Below are positions 7,981-17,900 of a DNA stretch of 64,000 nt, piece after piece (position 1 is the stretch's first letter; every line of letters begins with the position of its first letter). The notes below the pieces were generated by a model. It was not told the DNA's origin. It made no database searches and saw nothing but the letters and a program-made list of their open reading frames with translations. The position numbers and the translations under genes were made by a program. The stretch comes from a virus: IMG/VR virus record IMGVR_UViG_3300048018_000619, positions 1 through 64,000 of that record; one strand, 5' to 3'.

Positions 7981-9007
7981 TTAATTTCTTTTTTTTGTGT
8001 TCAGAGACAATATCACAATAATTACAATCCCAACATTGAAATTTACATTTCTTGATCTTATTTCTCCAACCCCTTAACTCTTCATGAGGGACACCATCTA
8101 AATATATTTCTGAGGATTTTGATAAGATGTCCTTACCTTGTGAATAAGATTCCACTATTTCCATAGTTTCATTTAATCTATCAAAACTATCCCTACCATG
8201 CATTTTATAGACATCGATATGATTTAGGTATTCATCAAATTCTTTTTTAAATGGTGGTATGGTTGCAGTTTTAAAGAAGAACGCACCGATTTCGTTTTCC
8301 CATTTATGTTCACATGTGACTTTTGATATCTCATGGTGAAAATACGGTAATTCGTTAGGTTTTCTTAAGTTATTATATGAGTAGTGTTCATCCATAACGG
8401 GACATCTACCTAAACAACCTTCATTTGTTAATAACGCAATCTCAACGTATCTACCATGTTTTTGTTGAAACATGAGTTGTGCTCTTCTAATGTTCTTTAG
8501 TTCCTCCATATCCCTCATCAATATTCTATCAACATTAATGTAGTCAAACCCTTGTTCGGCGGAGTACCAAAAATCTTGTGCGGTATTAACCTTCCTGAGT
8601 ATGGTATTTTTAATATGCATCTCAGGAAAATGGTCCTTTAAACCCATAGCCACCCAATGACCGTGAGGTATCGTCATGGACCTTAAACCTTTATCATAAA
8701 GTGGTTTTAAGTTTTCAATAAATAATTTATAATTTTCATATTTGGGAGACACGTTAAAATTATTGAATGTAGCACTAATTTTTATACCTAAAGTCTCCTG
8801 TATCATCAACGCATTATCAAAAACTGAATATCTATCGTCTTCATTTATAACAGACCCCATAGCATCCTGAGTAAAAGGGGGTATTCTACAGGTAAAGTAT
8901 ATATCATATATCCAATCCTTATTCTTTTGTAGAAATGGATAGAATACATGTGTGAACGCCTGTTCACTTAACATAGGATTTAATGGTATTGAGAATATTT
9001 TACTCAT
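7967..9007 (-). CDS. U32-peptidase-like Fe-S TIM-barrel protein
   Basis: A 346-residue protein that looks like a TIM barrel: repeating strand/helix units such as GIKISATFNNF, GLRSMTIPHGH and GFDYINVDRIL. Cysteines are at 198 and 202 (TNEGCLGRCP), 232 and, in a C-terminal cluster, 321, 325, 328 and 331. This pattern resembles the U32 family (UbiU/UbiV, TrhP, RlhA), whose characterised members bind 4Fe-4S and support O2-independent hydroxylation despite the 'peptidase' name. The match is by eye and remote. It overlaps the radical SAM gene by 8 bases and the methyltransferase gene by 14, suggesting one pathway. A plain radical SAM assignment is unlikely because no CxxxCxxC is present. Confidence 0.6.
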   Translation of the reverse strand: MSKIFSIPLNPMLSEQAFTHVFYPFLQKNKDWIYDIYFTCRIPPFTQDAMGSVINEDDRYSVFDNALMIQETLGIKISATFNNFNVSPKYENYKLFIENLKPLYDKGLRSMTIPHGHWVAMGLKDHFPEMHIKNTILRKVNTAQDFWYSAEQGFDYINVDRILMRDMEELKNIRRAQLMFQQKHGRYVEIALLTNEGCLGRCPVMDEHYSYNNLRKPNELPYFHHEISKVTCEHKWENEIGAFFFKTATIPPFKKEFDEYLNHIDVYKMHGRDSFDRLNETMEIVESYSQGKDILSKSSEIYLDGVPHEELRGWRNKIKKCKFQCWDCNYCDIVSEHKKKKLNGSN

Positions 9008-9998
9008 TTTCTAAACAACCTCCACAAATACCATTACATTCTGTTTTATAAAAAACACAATCTAAACAATCTTGTGGTATACTATAATCTTTATGGTTTT
9101 CTCGATATAAATCATCGAACTTATCCCTCAATGATAATATATTGTTTTCTCCCGATATTTTCAATACATTATCTATCTTAACTTTATCTTGTAATGGGTA
9201 ACAGTGTATTGAGGATCCATCAGGGAATATATCTAAAGGCATGAAACCACAAATTTTATCGTAACCTGGTATTTTGAAAGTCGCGAACCCTAAAGAGTTC
9301 TCCATAATTGATTGTTTGTTTCCCCCCTCCCACAAACACGGTGGTACTTGACAATCAGAGGTCACTTGAATATTATTGTAAAGTCCAAACTTTAATATCT
9401 TAGTAACTTCTTTACCCATTTCTTTATTGTTAATTAGGTAAGTACCTGTTAAATCTAAACCTAACCTTATTGCATTTAATTTACCATCCAAAGCATGATA
9501 TAACCACTTAATGTATTCAAACATTTTTCTTTCCTTCCAATCGGACGAAAGTGTTATTGCAATAAATAATCTTGAATTGTCCTCAAATCCCCATGTGTTT
9601 GCATAGGTTGAGTAAAGTGATAAGTAGTTTTTCTTAAATAGATTTAACCTATTTTTTTCATCCAACTCAGCACCATTAGGTAATATCCACCTAATATGTT
9701 TTATGTTGTTTGTTATATAATCTAAGGTTCTTTTACCAAATAGTAAATTACTGACAAGATTAACCTTATAACCTCTTGAGATTATATAATCCATCAGACC
9801 CATAAAATTTGAATGTTGTGTGGGTTCCCCTCCAAGTATTGTAACCTCCTCTCTAGATCCTTCAATATCAAAATGATCAAGTAGTTCACCTACTTTTTCT
9901 ATTGACATCTCACCAAGAGTATGTTTTAGTCTCGCATCTTCTTTTGTGAAACAGAAAGAACAACCTTTAGCACATGTACCATTTATTGCTAAATTCAT
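9000..9998 (-). CDS. Radical SAM protein with C-terminal SPASM/twitch-like cysteines
   Basis: A 332-residue radical SAM enzyme. Cys9, Cys13 and Cys16 form the CxxxCxxC motif that binds the 4Fe-4S cluster and SAM. VTILGGEPTQH is the GGE motif that holds the SAM amino group. Additional cysteines at 311, 314, 321, 325 and 328 suggest an auxiliary cluster of the SPASM/twitch type, seen in enzymes that modify peptides or small molecules. The protein begins unusually close to the radical SAM motif (Cys9). It is first in a three-gene overlapping set with the U32-like and methyltransferase genes. The substrate is unknown. Confidence 0.85.
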   Translation of the reverse strand: MNLAINGTCAKGCSFCFTKEDARLKHTLGEMSIEKVGELLDHFDIEGSREEVTILGGEPTQHSNFMGLMDYIISRGYKVNLVSNLLFGKRTLDYITNNIKHIRWILPNGAELDEKNRLNLFKKNYLSLYSTYANTWGFEDNSRLFIAITLSSDWKERKMFEYIKWLYHALDGKLNAIRLGLDLTGTYLINNKEMGKEVTKILKFGLYNNIQVTSDCQVPPCLWEGGNKQSIMENSLGFATFKIPGYDKICGFMPLDIFPDGSSIHCYPLQDKVKIDNVLKISGENNILSLRDKFDDLYRENHKDYSIPQDCLDCVFYKTECNGICGGCLENE

Positions 9999-10008
9999 TT
10001 AGTTTTTT

Positions 10009-10749
10009 TTAGAAATCCATCTTCAGTGTCAATGGGGTGCTCTCAATTCCTTCCTCTTCTCTTTGTTGTTTACTTAAGGAGATACCAAACTTCTCGTGTT
10101 TGAGTCTGTGACAATCCGCCAAAGTGACACAATCTTTTACTCTTTGTTCTAATAATTGTTGTTCAAGTAATAAAGTTGCTAATTTTGTATTATAAGATGT
10201 TACGTTAGATATTATTTTATCAACCAAAACTTGTTTATCAATACCTCTACCAGATGAAAGTATGTCAATAACGGGTGTTGAATACGAATTATCTAATTGA
10301 TATGCAAACGCCTCTCTTTTTTGTTCTTCCCAAGTATCCTTTTCTAAGTTAGATGCATCAACCATTAAATCTTTATGTCTCGTATAAAATCTATCTGAAA
10401 TAACTTTTAATAAAACCACTTTATTAAAAACAACACCTAAATCCCTATCTTCCTGAGTAAGTGTATACTTAACTTTTTCTTCATCAGTTTCTGAAGATTC
10501 GGCTAAGACCGGAACCTCATCCATCAGCGATGAATTAGTTCTAATACTAATATAATCTTTGTATATGTCAGCGAAAATGAAACCCTTACCTTCTTCTTCA
10601 GTAATTACCGATGCATTTAGTTTATCTAACTCCAACCTCATATCGTCATAGATGTCATCAATACGCCCATAATAGTAATTCATGTAGGACCCAACAACTC
10701 GTATGTATCCAGGTATGTTTCCGGTTATTTTAAAAATAATATGTCTCAT
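10009..10749 (-). CDS. Unknown protein (246 aa)
   Basis: A 246-residue soluble, mixed helical protein with an acidic middle (ESSETDEEKVKY) and a long charged helix from about residue 180 on (LEQQLLEQRVKDC). No catalytic motif, signal peptide or membrane segment is visible, and I do not recognise the family. Its ATG overlaps the stop of the upstream gene by one base (TAATG), so these two are a translationally coupled pair. A structural or assembly role in the virion is possible but not shown. Confidence 0.6.
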   Translation of the reverse strand: MRHIIFKITGNIPGYIRVVGSYMNYYYGRIDDIYDDMRLELDKLNASVITEEEGKGFIFADIYKDYISIRTNSSLMDEVPVLAESSETDEEKVKYTLTQEDRDLGVVFNKVVLLKVISDRFYTRHKDLMVDASNLEKDTWEEQKREAFAYQLDNSYSTPVIDILSSGRGIDKQVLVDKIISNVTSYNTKLATLLLEQQLLEQRVKDCVTLADCHRLKHEKFGISLSKQQREEEGIESTPLTLKMDF

Positions 10750-11513
10750 TATAAAAGTTTTTCAGTATCAGGTTTATCTGCCTCCCCCAACTTTAATTGT
10801 TTTCTCAATGACTCTTCTATTGAGAAACTATTTGTAGTTGCGTTTGCCATTAATTGATTAATGTTCTTATCTATAAATACTGTGTAAGAAGAAGCGAGAG
10901 ATAAAACTTGTTTTTGTTGTTCTGCGGACATCATTAAAATAGAATCCAAGTTACCTGTACCGATCCTACCATATGAAATCATATCTAACATTGCTTGTTT
11001 TGCCATCCTAACAGTCCAATACTCATGTTCAAATTTATCTTCTAATTCTTTATTACCGATTACATCAATTAAATCACTACCATCAGGTAGTTTAGCATCG
11101 TCAGTATCTAAGAAATCTTTTATTAAATCAATAAAACCTTGTCTCTCTATGTAAGCATCTTTAAGATTTCTTTTAAATTTTCTAAGATCTATTTTCATAT
11201 CTGAAATTGTGAGATCTACCAACTGTTTTCTTTTAGGGTCTGTTAAAAATTCTTTACTCTCCTCTTGGATTTGTATTTCCAAATCCTGTTTTTTAACGGT
11301 ATATTCTAAATGTTCTACGGCGTCTTCTCTACCTCTAAGTTCAAGTAACCATTGTTTTAGTTTCGCATAAGGTGTTATTTGTGCACCCCCAACAAAATTT
11401 TCTGCCTTGTACCTTGGTAGTGCGAATGAAACTTGTTCCGCAACTTCAATTAACTTAGTATCTAAACCATCTTTTAGGTTGTTGGTTTTTTCATATTTAT
11501 ACTCTTCTTTCAT
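10749..11513 (-). CDS. Unknown protein, helical (254 aa)
   Basis: A 254-residue, mostly helical protein. Residues from about 60 to 150 are charged and heptad-like (LEYTVKKQDLEIQIQEE; DLRKFKRNLKDAYIERQ). It has no signal peptide or membrane segment, and I do not recognise it. It is the first gene after the three paralogous fibre genes and is separated from them by 58 bases. It is coupled through TAATG to the next gene, so the two products may work as a complex. Placement beside the fibre genes suggests a tail-associated or assembly role, which is inference only. Confidence 0.6.
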   Translation of the reverse strand: MKEEYKYEKTNNLKDGLDTKLIEVAEQVSFALPRYKAENFVGGAQITPYAKLKQWLLELRGREDAVEHLEYTVKKQDLEIQIQEESKEFLTDPKRKQLVDLTISDMKIDLRKFKRNLKDAYIERQGFIDLIKDFLDTDDAKLPDGSDLIDVIGNKELEDKFEHEYWTVRMAKQAMLDMISYGRIGTGNLDSILMMSAEQQKQVLSLASSYTVFIDKNINQLMANATTNSFSIEESLRKQLKLGEADKPDTEKLL

Positions 11514-11571
11514 ATAATAAAAATTTTACTATAATATAAGTATAAAAAACAATTAAATAAAGTGTTTATTA
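11514..11571 (-). other. Short AT-rich gap after the fibre paralogues
   Basis: Fifty-eight bases, almost entirely A and T on the - strand. A weak hairpin, AATAAA-CAC-TTTATT, sits at the fibre-gene end and is followed by a short T run. It could act as a weak terminator after the three fibre genes, but the stem has only A-T pairs. No conserved promoter motif was found. Confidence 0.25.
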
Positions 11572-12687
11572 CTATTCTCTCCAACCACAATGACCTGATG
11601 AAGTACCAGCGTTTACTGCCGGTGGAAGACCCGCGGGATTTAAAACTCCCGTATCTGTTTGATAGTACATTTTCCAACTATCGTTATTCTGTAAAGAACT
11701 ACCGTAACAACCTAACATGTATTGCCAATCTTGGCCCATAGCGAAATTCTCTTCCCCACAATTCGATCTTAATTTTGCAACATTACCAATATTCGTATCT
11801 GTAGATGTATCCCATCTTCTCAAATTGTAACCACCTTGGTAAGATCCCTCATTACCGGCATAACCCTTACCAACTTTAGATGGAATACCTTTTTGTTGTC
11901 CGTGTGCTGACCATGAACTTGATGAACTTGATATAGTCTCCGTAGAGAATTCCATTTTTATACTACTTGTACTCCATCCATATCCATGGGTTTCATTACA
12001 AAAAGAACTCGCTCCACCACTACTACTTATCGAGGTTACCCCATAGTTTGTTATTGTCGTTTCATTAGTTAAATTAAATTTATCTACCTCTGTTCTGTTA
12101 CCCGCAAAAATCCAAGCAAACTCATGTTCTTTCCACATGGTTCCACAATCGGACCTACTATATTGTAAGTCATGGTTAGATTGGTGGGCGTAGTTAGTGT
12201 CGGTAAACATGTTGACCGCAGAAGTTGTGTTACTATGTAGAGACGTTGGTCCTTTATGTGCACTATCCGTATTTACAGACCACATAAAAAATATTCTAAG
12301 ATTACACGCTCCTGATGTGTAGTTTGCGGGATAGTCCAATAACTCACCAATGTGGGTTGTTTGATCAGTTGCGTTGGTTGCCTTATGTACGTTCTTCCAA
12401 GGTGATGAGGATTTATATCCACCGGCGATGTAAGAATAATTAATTATTTGTCTGTACTTAAAATTAGTTCCTTCGTTTTGTTGTGCTGAAATTCTTTCCC
12501 AACCCTCATCCACATTAGACACACCCGTATAAACCATTAAATAACTTGTGTGTTCTGATGATTCTTCCAAGAATAAAGAACCAGATAATGGGTTCGATGG
12601 TCTCTGTGACTTAACACCTTTCGGTGGTCTTGCAGTAACTCTGTCCACTTTAAGTGAACCACTAACGGACATATTTTCGTATATCAT
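11572..12687 (-). CDS. Tail fibre/adhesin paralogue C
   Basis: A 371-residue member of a three-gene tandem family. The N-terminus has the short ENMSVSGSL leader, then a Pro-rich RPSNPLSGSLFLEE strip and YTGVSNVDEGWE, a pattern common in phage fibre proteins. The body is rich in Gly, Ser, Thr and aromatics with motifs YIAGGYKSSSPWKNVHK and ELLDYP, which suggest beta-propeller or beta-prism repeats. The conserved C-terminal section has YAGNEGSY, GEENFAMGQDWQYMLG and finally SGHCGWRE. It probably binds a host surface glycan. The closest copy is the next gene upstream in the operon, 12700-13818, with which it shares a 47-base identical block at the 3' end. Confidence 0.75.
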   Translation of the reverse strand: MIYENMSVSGSLKVDRVTARPPKGVKSQRPSNPLSGSLFLEESSEHTSYLMVYTGVSNVDEGWERISAQQNEGTNFKYRQIINYSYIAGGYKSSSPWKNVHKATNATDQTTHIGELLDYPANYTSGACNLRIFFMWSVNTDSAHKGPTSLHSNTTSAVNMFTDTNYAHQSNHDLQYSRSDCGTMWKEHEFAWIFAGNRTEVDKFNLTNETTITNYGVTSISSSGGASSFCNETHGYGWSTSSIKMEFSTETISSSSSSWSAHGQQKGIPSKVGKGYAGNEGSYQGGYNLRRWDTSTDTNIGNVAKLRSNCGEENFAMGQDWQYMLGCYGSSLQNNDSWKMYYQTDTGVLNPAGLPPAVNAGTSSGHCGWRE

Positions 12688-12747
12688 ATTCTTAAAATTT
12701 TATTCTCTCCAACCACAATGACCTGATGAAGTACCAGCGTTTACTGC
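11573..12747. repeat. Duplicated 47-base block at the 3' ends of two fibre paralogues
   Basis: Bases 11573-11619 and 12701-12747 are identical. The block encodes the C-terminal SGHCGWRE and the residues before it. The third paralogue carries a diverged version from about 13833. Other long near-identical stretches between the same genes encode KVGKGYAGNEGSY and SSPWKNVHK. These are coding duplications that could serve as crossover points; they are not a mobile element. Confidence 0.8.
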
Positions 12748-13818
12748 GGGATTTAACCCACTTACACTTGTTGTACCCGTATCAGTTGCGTATGTAAATT
12801 TCCATGAATTATTGTTTTGGAGACCATTATAATTACCTAACATGTATTGCCAATCTTGACCCATAGTAAAATTCTCTTCACCACAGTTACCATCGGGTTT
12901 GACAACATTACCTATATTGGTGTCTGTTTGATTACTCCATCTCCTTAAGTTATAACCACCACTATATGAACCTTCATTACCGGCATAACCTTTACCAACT
13001 TTAGATGAGATACCTTTTTGTTGTGAATGGTTTGACCAATGAGGGGATGTTGCAAAAGTTTCCGTTGAAAAGTTTAATTTGACACCTCCACTTGAAGTCC
13101 AACCATAACCATATAGTTCATCCGAAAATGCCGAACCACCATCACTACCGTTTATTGTTGATAGTGTATATGCCGTATGTAAGGATTCTGTGGTTAAATT
13201 AAATAACTCAACAGTGGCACTACCCCCACTAAAAAGATATGCCATTTCTGTTTCCTTATGCATCGTACCTAAATCACTTCTTGCTATATTAGTATCCATC
13301 TCAGCGGTGTGTGTATAATTAGTATCGGTTACCATATTAATCGCAGATGTATATGTACCATGTACATTACTCGCACTCTTCCATGCACCATCATTATTAA
13401 CAGACCATACGTAGAAAATAGTTCTACTACACGCACCTGAAGTATATGATGCAGGATAATCTAACAATTCACCCAAGTGTGATGTTTGATCTGTAGAGTT
13501 TACCGTCTTATGTACATTCTTCCAAGGTGATGAGGATTTATACCCTCCCGCCAAATAAGAGTAGTTAATAATTTGATTGAACCTAAAACTGGTTTTACCA
13601 AAATTACTTTGATTCGCAATTCTCTCCCAACCAGAATCATTTCCATTACCCGTGTAAACCATTAGAAAACTATTGTCGAAACTACCCGATGTCGTCATTT
13701 CTAAGAACATAGATCCTTTTTCAGGTGAGGAAGGTCTATCCGCCTTTGCACCTGAGGGTGGTCTTGTTATTCCCTGACCTCTTAACGACCCACTAATTTC
13801 TAAATTTTCAAATATCAT
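12700..13818 (-). CDS. Tail fibre/adhesin paralogue B
   Basis: A 372-residue paralogue of the two flanking proteins, with the same order of blocks: short SGSL leader, RPSSPEKGSMFLEM strip, YTGNGNDSGWE, YLAGGYKSSSPWKNVHK, GEENFTMGQDWQYMLG and terminal SGHCGWRE. The middle section (residues about 150-240) differs most between copies, where loops would form the binding surface. This is what is expected of duplicated receptor-binding proteins that diverged in specificity, though no structure is known to me. TATTTATA on the - strand lies directly before the ATG. Confidence 0.75.
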   Translation of the reverse strand: MIFENLEISGSLRGQGITRPPSGAKADRPSSPEKGSMFLEMTTSGSFDNSFLMVYTGNGNDSGWERIANQSNFGKTSFRFNQIINYSYLAGGYKSSSPWKNVHKTVNSTDQTSHLGELLDYPASYTSGACSRTIFYVWSVNNDGAWKSASNVHGTYTSAINMVTDTNYTHTAEMDTNIARSDLGTMHKETEMAYLFSGGSATVELFNLTTESLHTAYTLSTINGSDGGSAFSDELYGYGWTSSGGVKLNFSTETFATSPHWSNHSQQKGISSKVGKGYAGNEGSYSGGYNLRRWSNQTDTNIGNVVKPDGNCGEENFTMGQDWQYMLGNYNGLQNNNSWKFTYATDTGTTSVSGLNPAVNAGTSSGHCGWRE

Positions 13819-13830
13819 ATCTATAAATAG

Positions 13831-14970
13831 TTAATTTCTCCAACCACAATGTCCTGATGATGCACCTGCGTTAACACCTGGTGCTAACCCTGCAGGATTT
13901 ACCGTACCCGTATCTGTCGTATATGAGAATTTCCAACTTGTATTTGTTTGACCTGTACCATCGTATGTTGCTAACATGTATTGATGGTCTTGTCCTAATG
14001 TGAAGTTTTCTTCACCACAATTTTGGTGGGGTTTAGGTACATTACCTATATTGGTTTCAGTAAAGACATCCCATCTTCTCAAATTATAACCCCCATTATA
14101 TGTACCTTCATTTCCACAATACCCTTTACCAACCTTAGAACTAATCCCTTTCTGTTGTCCACTAGACGCCCATGAGGATGCCCTTGTCTCGAACACATCA
14201 GTAGCAAAGTGACATTTGTTTCCACTTTCAGAACCGTAACCGTAACCATAATTTTCATCAGAGAATCCTGATGAACCTAAAGTACTTGTAATAGATGAAG
14301 TTGTTGTTACATATGGTGAACCACCAGGATAATAAGTGGTATACATTGTCTCATTTGTTAAATTGAATTTCTCAACTGTTGCTACAGATCCACCAAAAAC
14401 ATACGCAAACTCCGTTTCTTTAAATAGGGTACCACAATCATCTCTCGCATTTAATAAATCCCATTTAGATTGGTGGGTGTATGTTGTTTCATTCACCATA
14501 TCAATACCTGATGTATGTGTTGAGTGTATGTTAGTTGCGCCTTTATGAGCACCATCCGTATTTGTTGACCAAAGAAATAATTTAGTTTTACTACACGCCC
14601 CTGAGGTATAGTTTGCAGGGTAATCTAATAACTCACCTAAGTGAGATGTTTGGTCGGTTGCGTTAATTGTTTTATGTACATTCTTCCAAGGTGAACCTGA
14701 CTTATATCCACCTGCCAAATATGAATAGTTTATTATTTGTCTGTATTTGAATCCTGTTCTGTCAGTATCTTGCGAACCCACTGGTTCCCAACCATCATCA
14801 TAATTAGATGAACCAGTGTATGTAACAACGAAACTACCACTTGTAGATTCTTCTAAGTACATAGAACCTATCTCAGGTGAAGTAGGTCTTTCCCCTCTAC
14901 TACCTCTTGGTATGATAAATTGTCCACTCACGTCAAGTGAACCACTAACTATTACGTTTTCTCTAATCAT
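13831..14970 (-). CDS. Tail fibre/adhesin paralogue A
   Basis: A 379-residue paralogue, first of the tandem family in transcription order and the most diverged at its 3' end. It retains the shared architecture: SGSLDVSGQF leader, RPTSPEIGSMYLEE strip, YLAGGYKSGSPWKNVHK, YCGNEGTYNGGYNLRRW, GEENFTLGQDHQYML and terminal SGHCGWRN. It has an extra Gly/Ser/Thr loop near residue 220 (YYPGGSPYVTTTSS). It lies 11 bases after the stop of the 3443-residue fibre gene, so it is probably a tail fibre component or a tip protein for that fibre. The function is inferred from location and composition. Confidence 0.75.
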   Translation of the reverse strand: MIRENVIVSGSLDVSGQFIIPRGSRGERPTSPEIGSMYLEESTSGSFVVTYTGSSNYDDGWEPVGSQDTDRTGFKYRQIINYSYLAGGYKSGSPWKNVHKTINATDQTSHLGELLDYPANYTSGACSKTKLFLWSTNTDGAHKGATNIHSTHTSGIDMVNETTYTHQSKWDLLNARDDCGTLFKETEFAYVFGGSVATVEKFNLTNETMYTTYYPGGSPYVTTTSSITSTLGSSGFSDENYGYGYGSESGNKCHFATDVFETRASSWASSGQQKGISSKVGKGYCGNEGTYNGGYNLRRWDVFTETNIGNVPKPHQNCGEENFTLGQDHQYMLATYDGTGQTNTSWKFSYTTDTGTVNPAGLAPGVNAGASSGHCGWRN

Positions 14971-14981
14971 TTAACTCTTTT

Positions 14982-17900
14982 TTATCCTGTTACGACTACT
15001 CTTCCTGATCTATTTGTTTCAAATTTAACCACAACCACCCCATTTAAAGAATTTATTGCCGAAGGGAAAAATAAATCACCATTACTATCATATACCTGTA
15101 CAATCACGTTGTCGGTTCCTAAACCATGGGTAAAAGTAACGGTACCCACATTACTGAATGTAGAAACATTAACCGCCGGTATCTTTTTCCAAGATTGCCA
15201 AGTATTATTATTTTTACCTCTAACCGCAATTCGTCCACTTCTATAGTCACCCGCAATTTGATGTTGCCATGATGAACTATATATTTGTGAGTAAAGAGCT
15301 CCGTCAGTTGCGTTACCTGAGAAGTTTGTCACACCACCTGTGTAGTATGTGATACCCGCACTATTTAAGGAGTCCGCATCAATCCCTCCAGTTGAATTTG
15401 TGTTTCTAAATGCAACACCATCAATCATATCCGCCGATCCTGCCGTTGTTGCATAATTTACAGATTGTGAACCAATATTACCTGTAGTAATTAAACCTAA
15501 TTGACTAATGAAGTCGGCCTTACTATAATATCTAATATAACCATCTCCCGACGCGTAAATTCTACTTATGGTATCTGAAGCACCGTTCGCTCCCGATGTT
15601 GTATTAATCCAACCAGCTTGGATATAACCGTTTGCATCTGTACGTACTACTTTATTTGCCTCATTGTTACGTCCCGTATGAAGGTCTAAACCATCAAGTA
15701 AATCAGAATCTGCCGCCTTGTCTCCTGTTCCTAAATACCTACCGTCTAAATCGACTGTCTGATTAGTTGCCCCATTCACACTCGCCGTAAGAACACCATT
15801 ACCAGTATCGAAACTTAATCCATCAACATAGTAATTATCATTTCCACTATCGGTGACTGTTTCTGTAGCCGTAGTTATACCCGTAACGTGTCCGTTACCA
15901 TCTACTAAAATGTCTTGAACATACGTTCTACCACTATTGTTAGAAGATGTGGCCGCAGTAATATTATCGTGTGCTGTATAAGTTTCAGTAGTTAAATACC
16001 TACCATCAATATCGACAGTAAATCCAGCATTACCTGTTCCTGTGCCTGTAATTACACCTGTAGTATCATCAAACGTAGCTCCACTTATGTAATCTATATC
16101 ATTATCATTTCCACTATCGGTAACTGTCTCTGTTGCTGTTGTAACACCCGTAACGTGTCCGTTACCATCTAATAAGATGTCTTGTATATATGTTCTACCC
16201 GAGTTATCTGAAGAATTAGCCGCGGTAATCGTTGGGTGTTGTTGGTATGAAGTATAGTTACCTGCGTGAACCACAATGTTACCATTGATTCTAACCGCAC
16301 TGTTACCATTAACCACAAAGTTAACACCATCAGTTGCATCGTTATGTGATTTAATCTCAATGACAGAACCTGCCAATCCACCACTATTACTTGTGTGTAA
16401 TATATGTGCGGTATCTGAGAAATCTGTGGTACCTTCTTTATCATAACCTGTCCAATAGATACCTCTACCTTGGTTGGATGTGGTTACAGGTCCATCAAAC
16501 TCAATATTACCACTACCATTAATTACTTTATTATTTCCAACATATAAAGAACCAAGTGGGTCGAGTGTTACCGCACCATTCGCATTAACATTTAGGATTG
16601 GTACACCTGATGAATCTGAAACCGCGAATAGATCACCCGTCAAATCATCAGTGATTGAGAATAACTGGCCACTTGTACCTTGGATATCAAATATTGTTGA
16701 TCCTGAAGTAGAAGATGTTAGAGTTAACTTATCAGTAAATTCTGACTGACCATTTGATCCTAAAGTTAATATTCTTGTACTTGATTTAACGAATTGTAAA
16801 TTACCACCACTGTTTGTTGTTAAGTCGTTTGGTGATTCAACAATTCTAAACCCATTACCACCTAACCATTCAATACCTTCTGTTGGTCCTGGGTCTGCAA
16901 TTGTAATATGGTTAACATTACTTATCGAACCATTAACCATATCAATACCACTACCGTTCATGTTAATGGCACCACTCATAGTTCCACCAGATTTTAATAG
17001 GAAGTCACCTGATGCATATCCTGCCGCTGAGTGGTCTCCCCATCCATATGCGGTATTCCAATTATTAATACTGCTTTGTTGGAAGTGTCCGGTGTGCCAT
17101 AATTGGTATCCAGTACCCCATGACGCCGAGTCGTATGATTGGTCAGAGACGTAAACATTTGTACTGTACTTGTCGAACACCAATGCGTGTGACCCTTTTA
17201 CATCACTACCATTATATGCACTAATCCAAAGTACATCATTCCAAGATCCCCCGAATCCAAGGTTAGTGTTTGATAGCATCGCTATCTTCAGTTTTCCTGA
17301 TCCAAACGTTGCTGAATTTGGTTTTTCTGTACCACCACCTGAGTAGTGTCCACCTAAATAGGAACCAACAGCATTACCACCACTTGTATATGTTTTATTT
17401 TCTGAAAGTGATTTTAAACCATACCTACCATCAATATCGACAGTCCATGTACCTCCATGGTGTGTCCCTGTTATAATACCGTTACTCGTATTGAATGATG
17501 CACTTGTCGTATACCAGTTAACATCTGTATCAACCGCAAACCCTGAAATATCTACGGTACTTCCGTTTGATTTGGTTAAGGTTAGTATCTGATTACTACT
17601 GTTATATGTACCACTCGTTACAGTAACGTCTACTAGGGCCGATGATAAACTTACACTGTAAGTGTTTCCATCATTTCTTGTGAATTCAAGGGTACCTGAA
17701 CCATTATTAAAAGTGGCACCTGTAGTGTAATAATCAACTTCCGAGTATCCCGCTATTGAATGGTCACCCCATGCATATGCGGTTTTAAAGTTCTGTATGT
17801 TTGTTTTACTTAATTCCTCACCGTCAATATAAAGTTTCTTTTGGTAGAGTTTCATCCACTCTTGATAGTTTCCAGTCCCATCTAAACCTACATCGTATGC

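Noticed and set aside
11572-14970. A diversity-generating retroelement acting on the fibre paralogues
   Set aside because: No reverse transcriptase or template repeat is present in the window, and the differences between copies are not limited to adenine-derived positions in a short 3' region.
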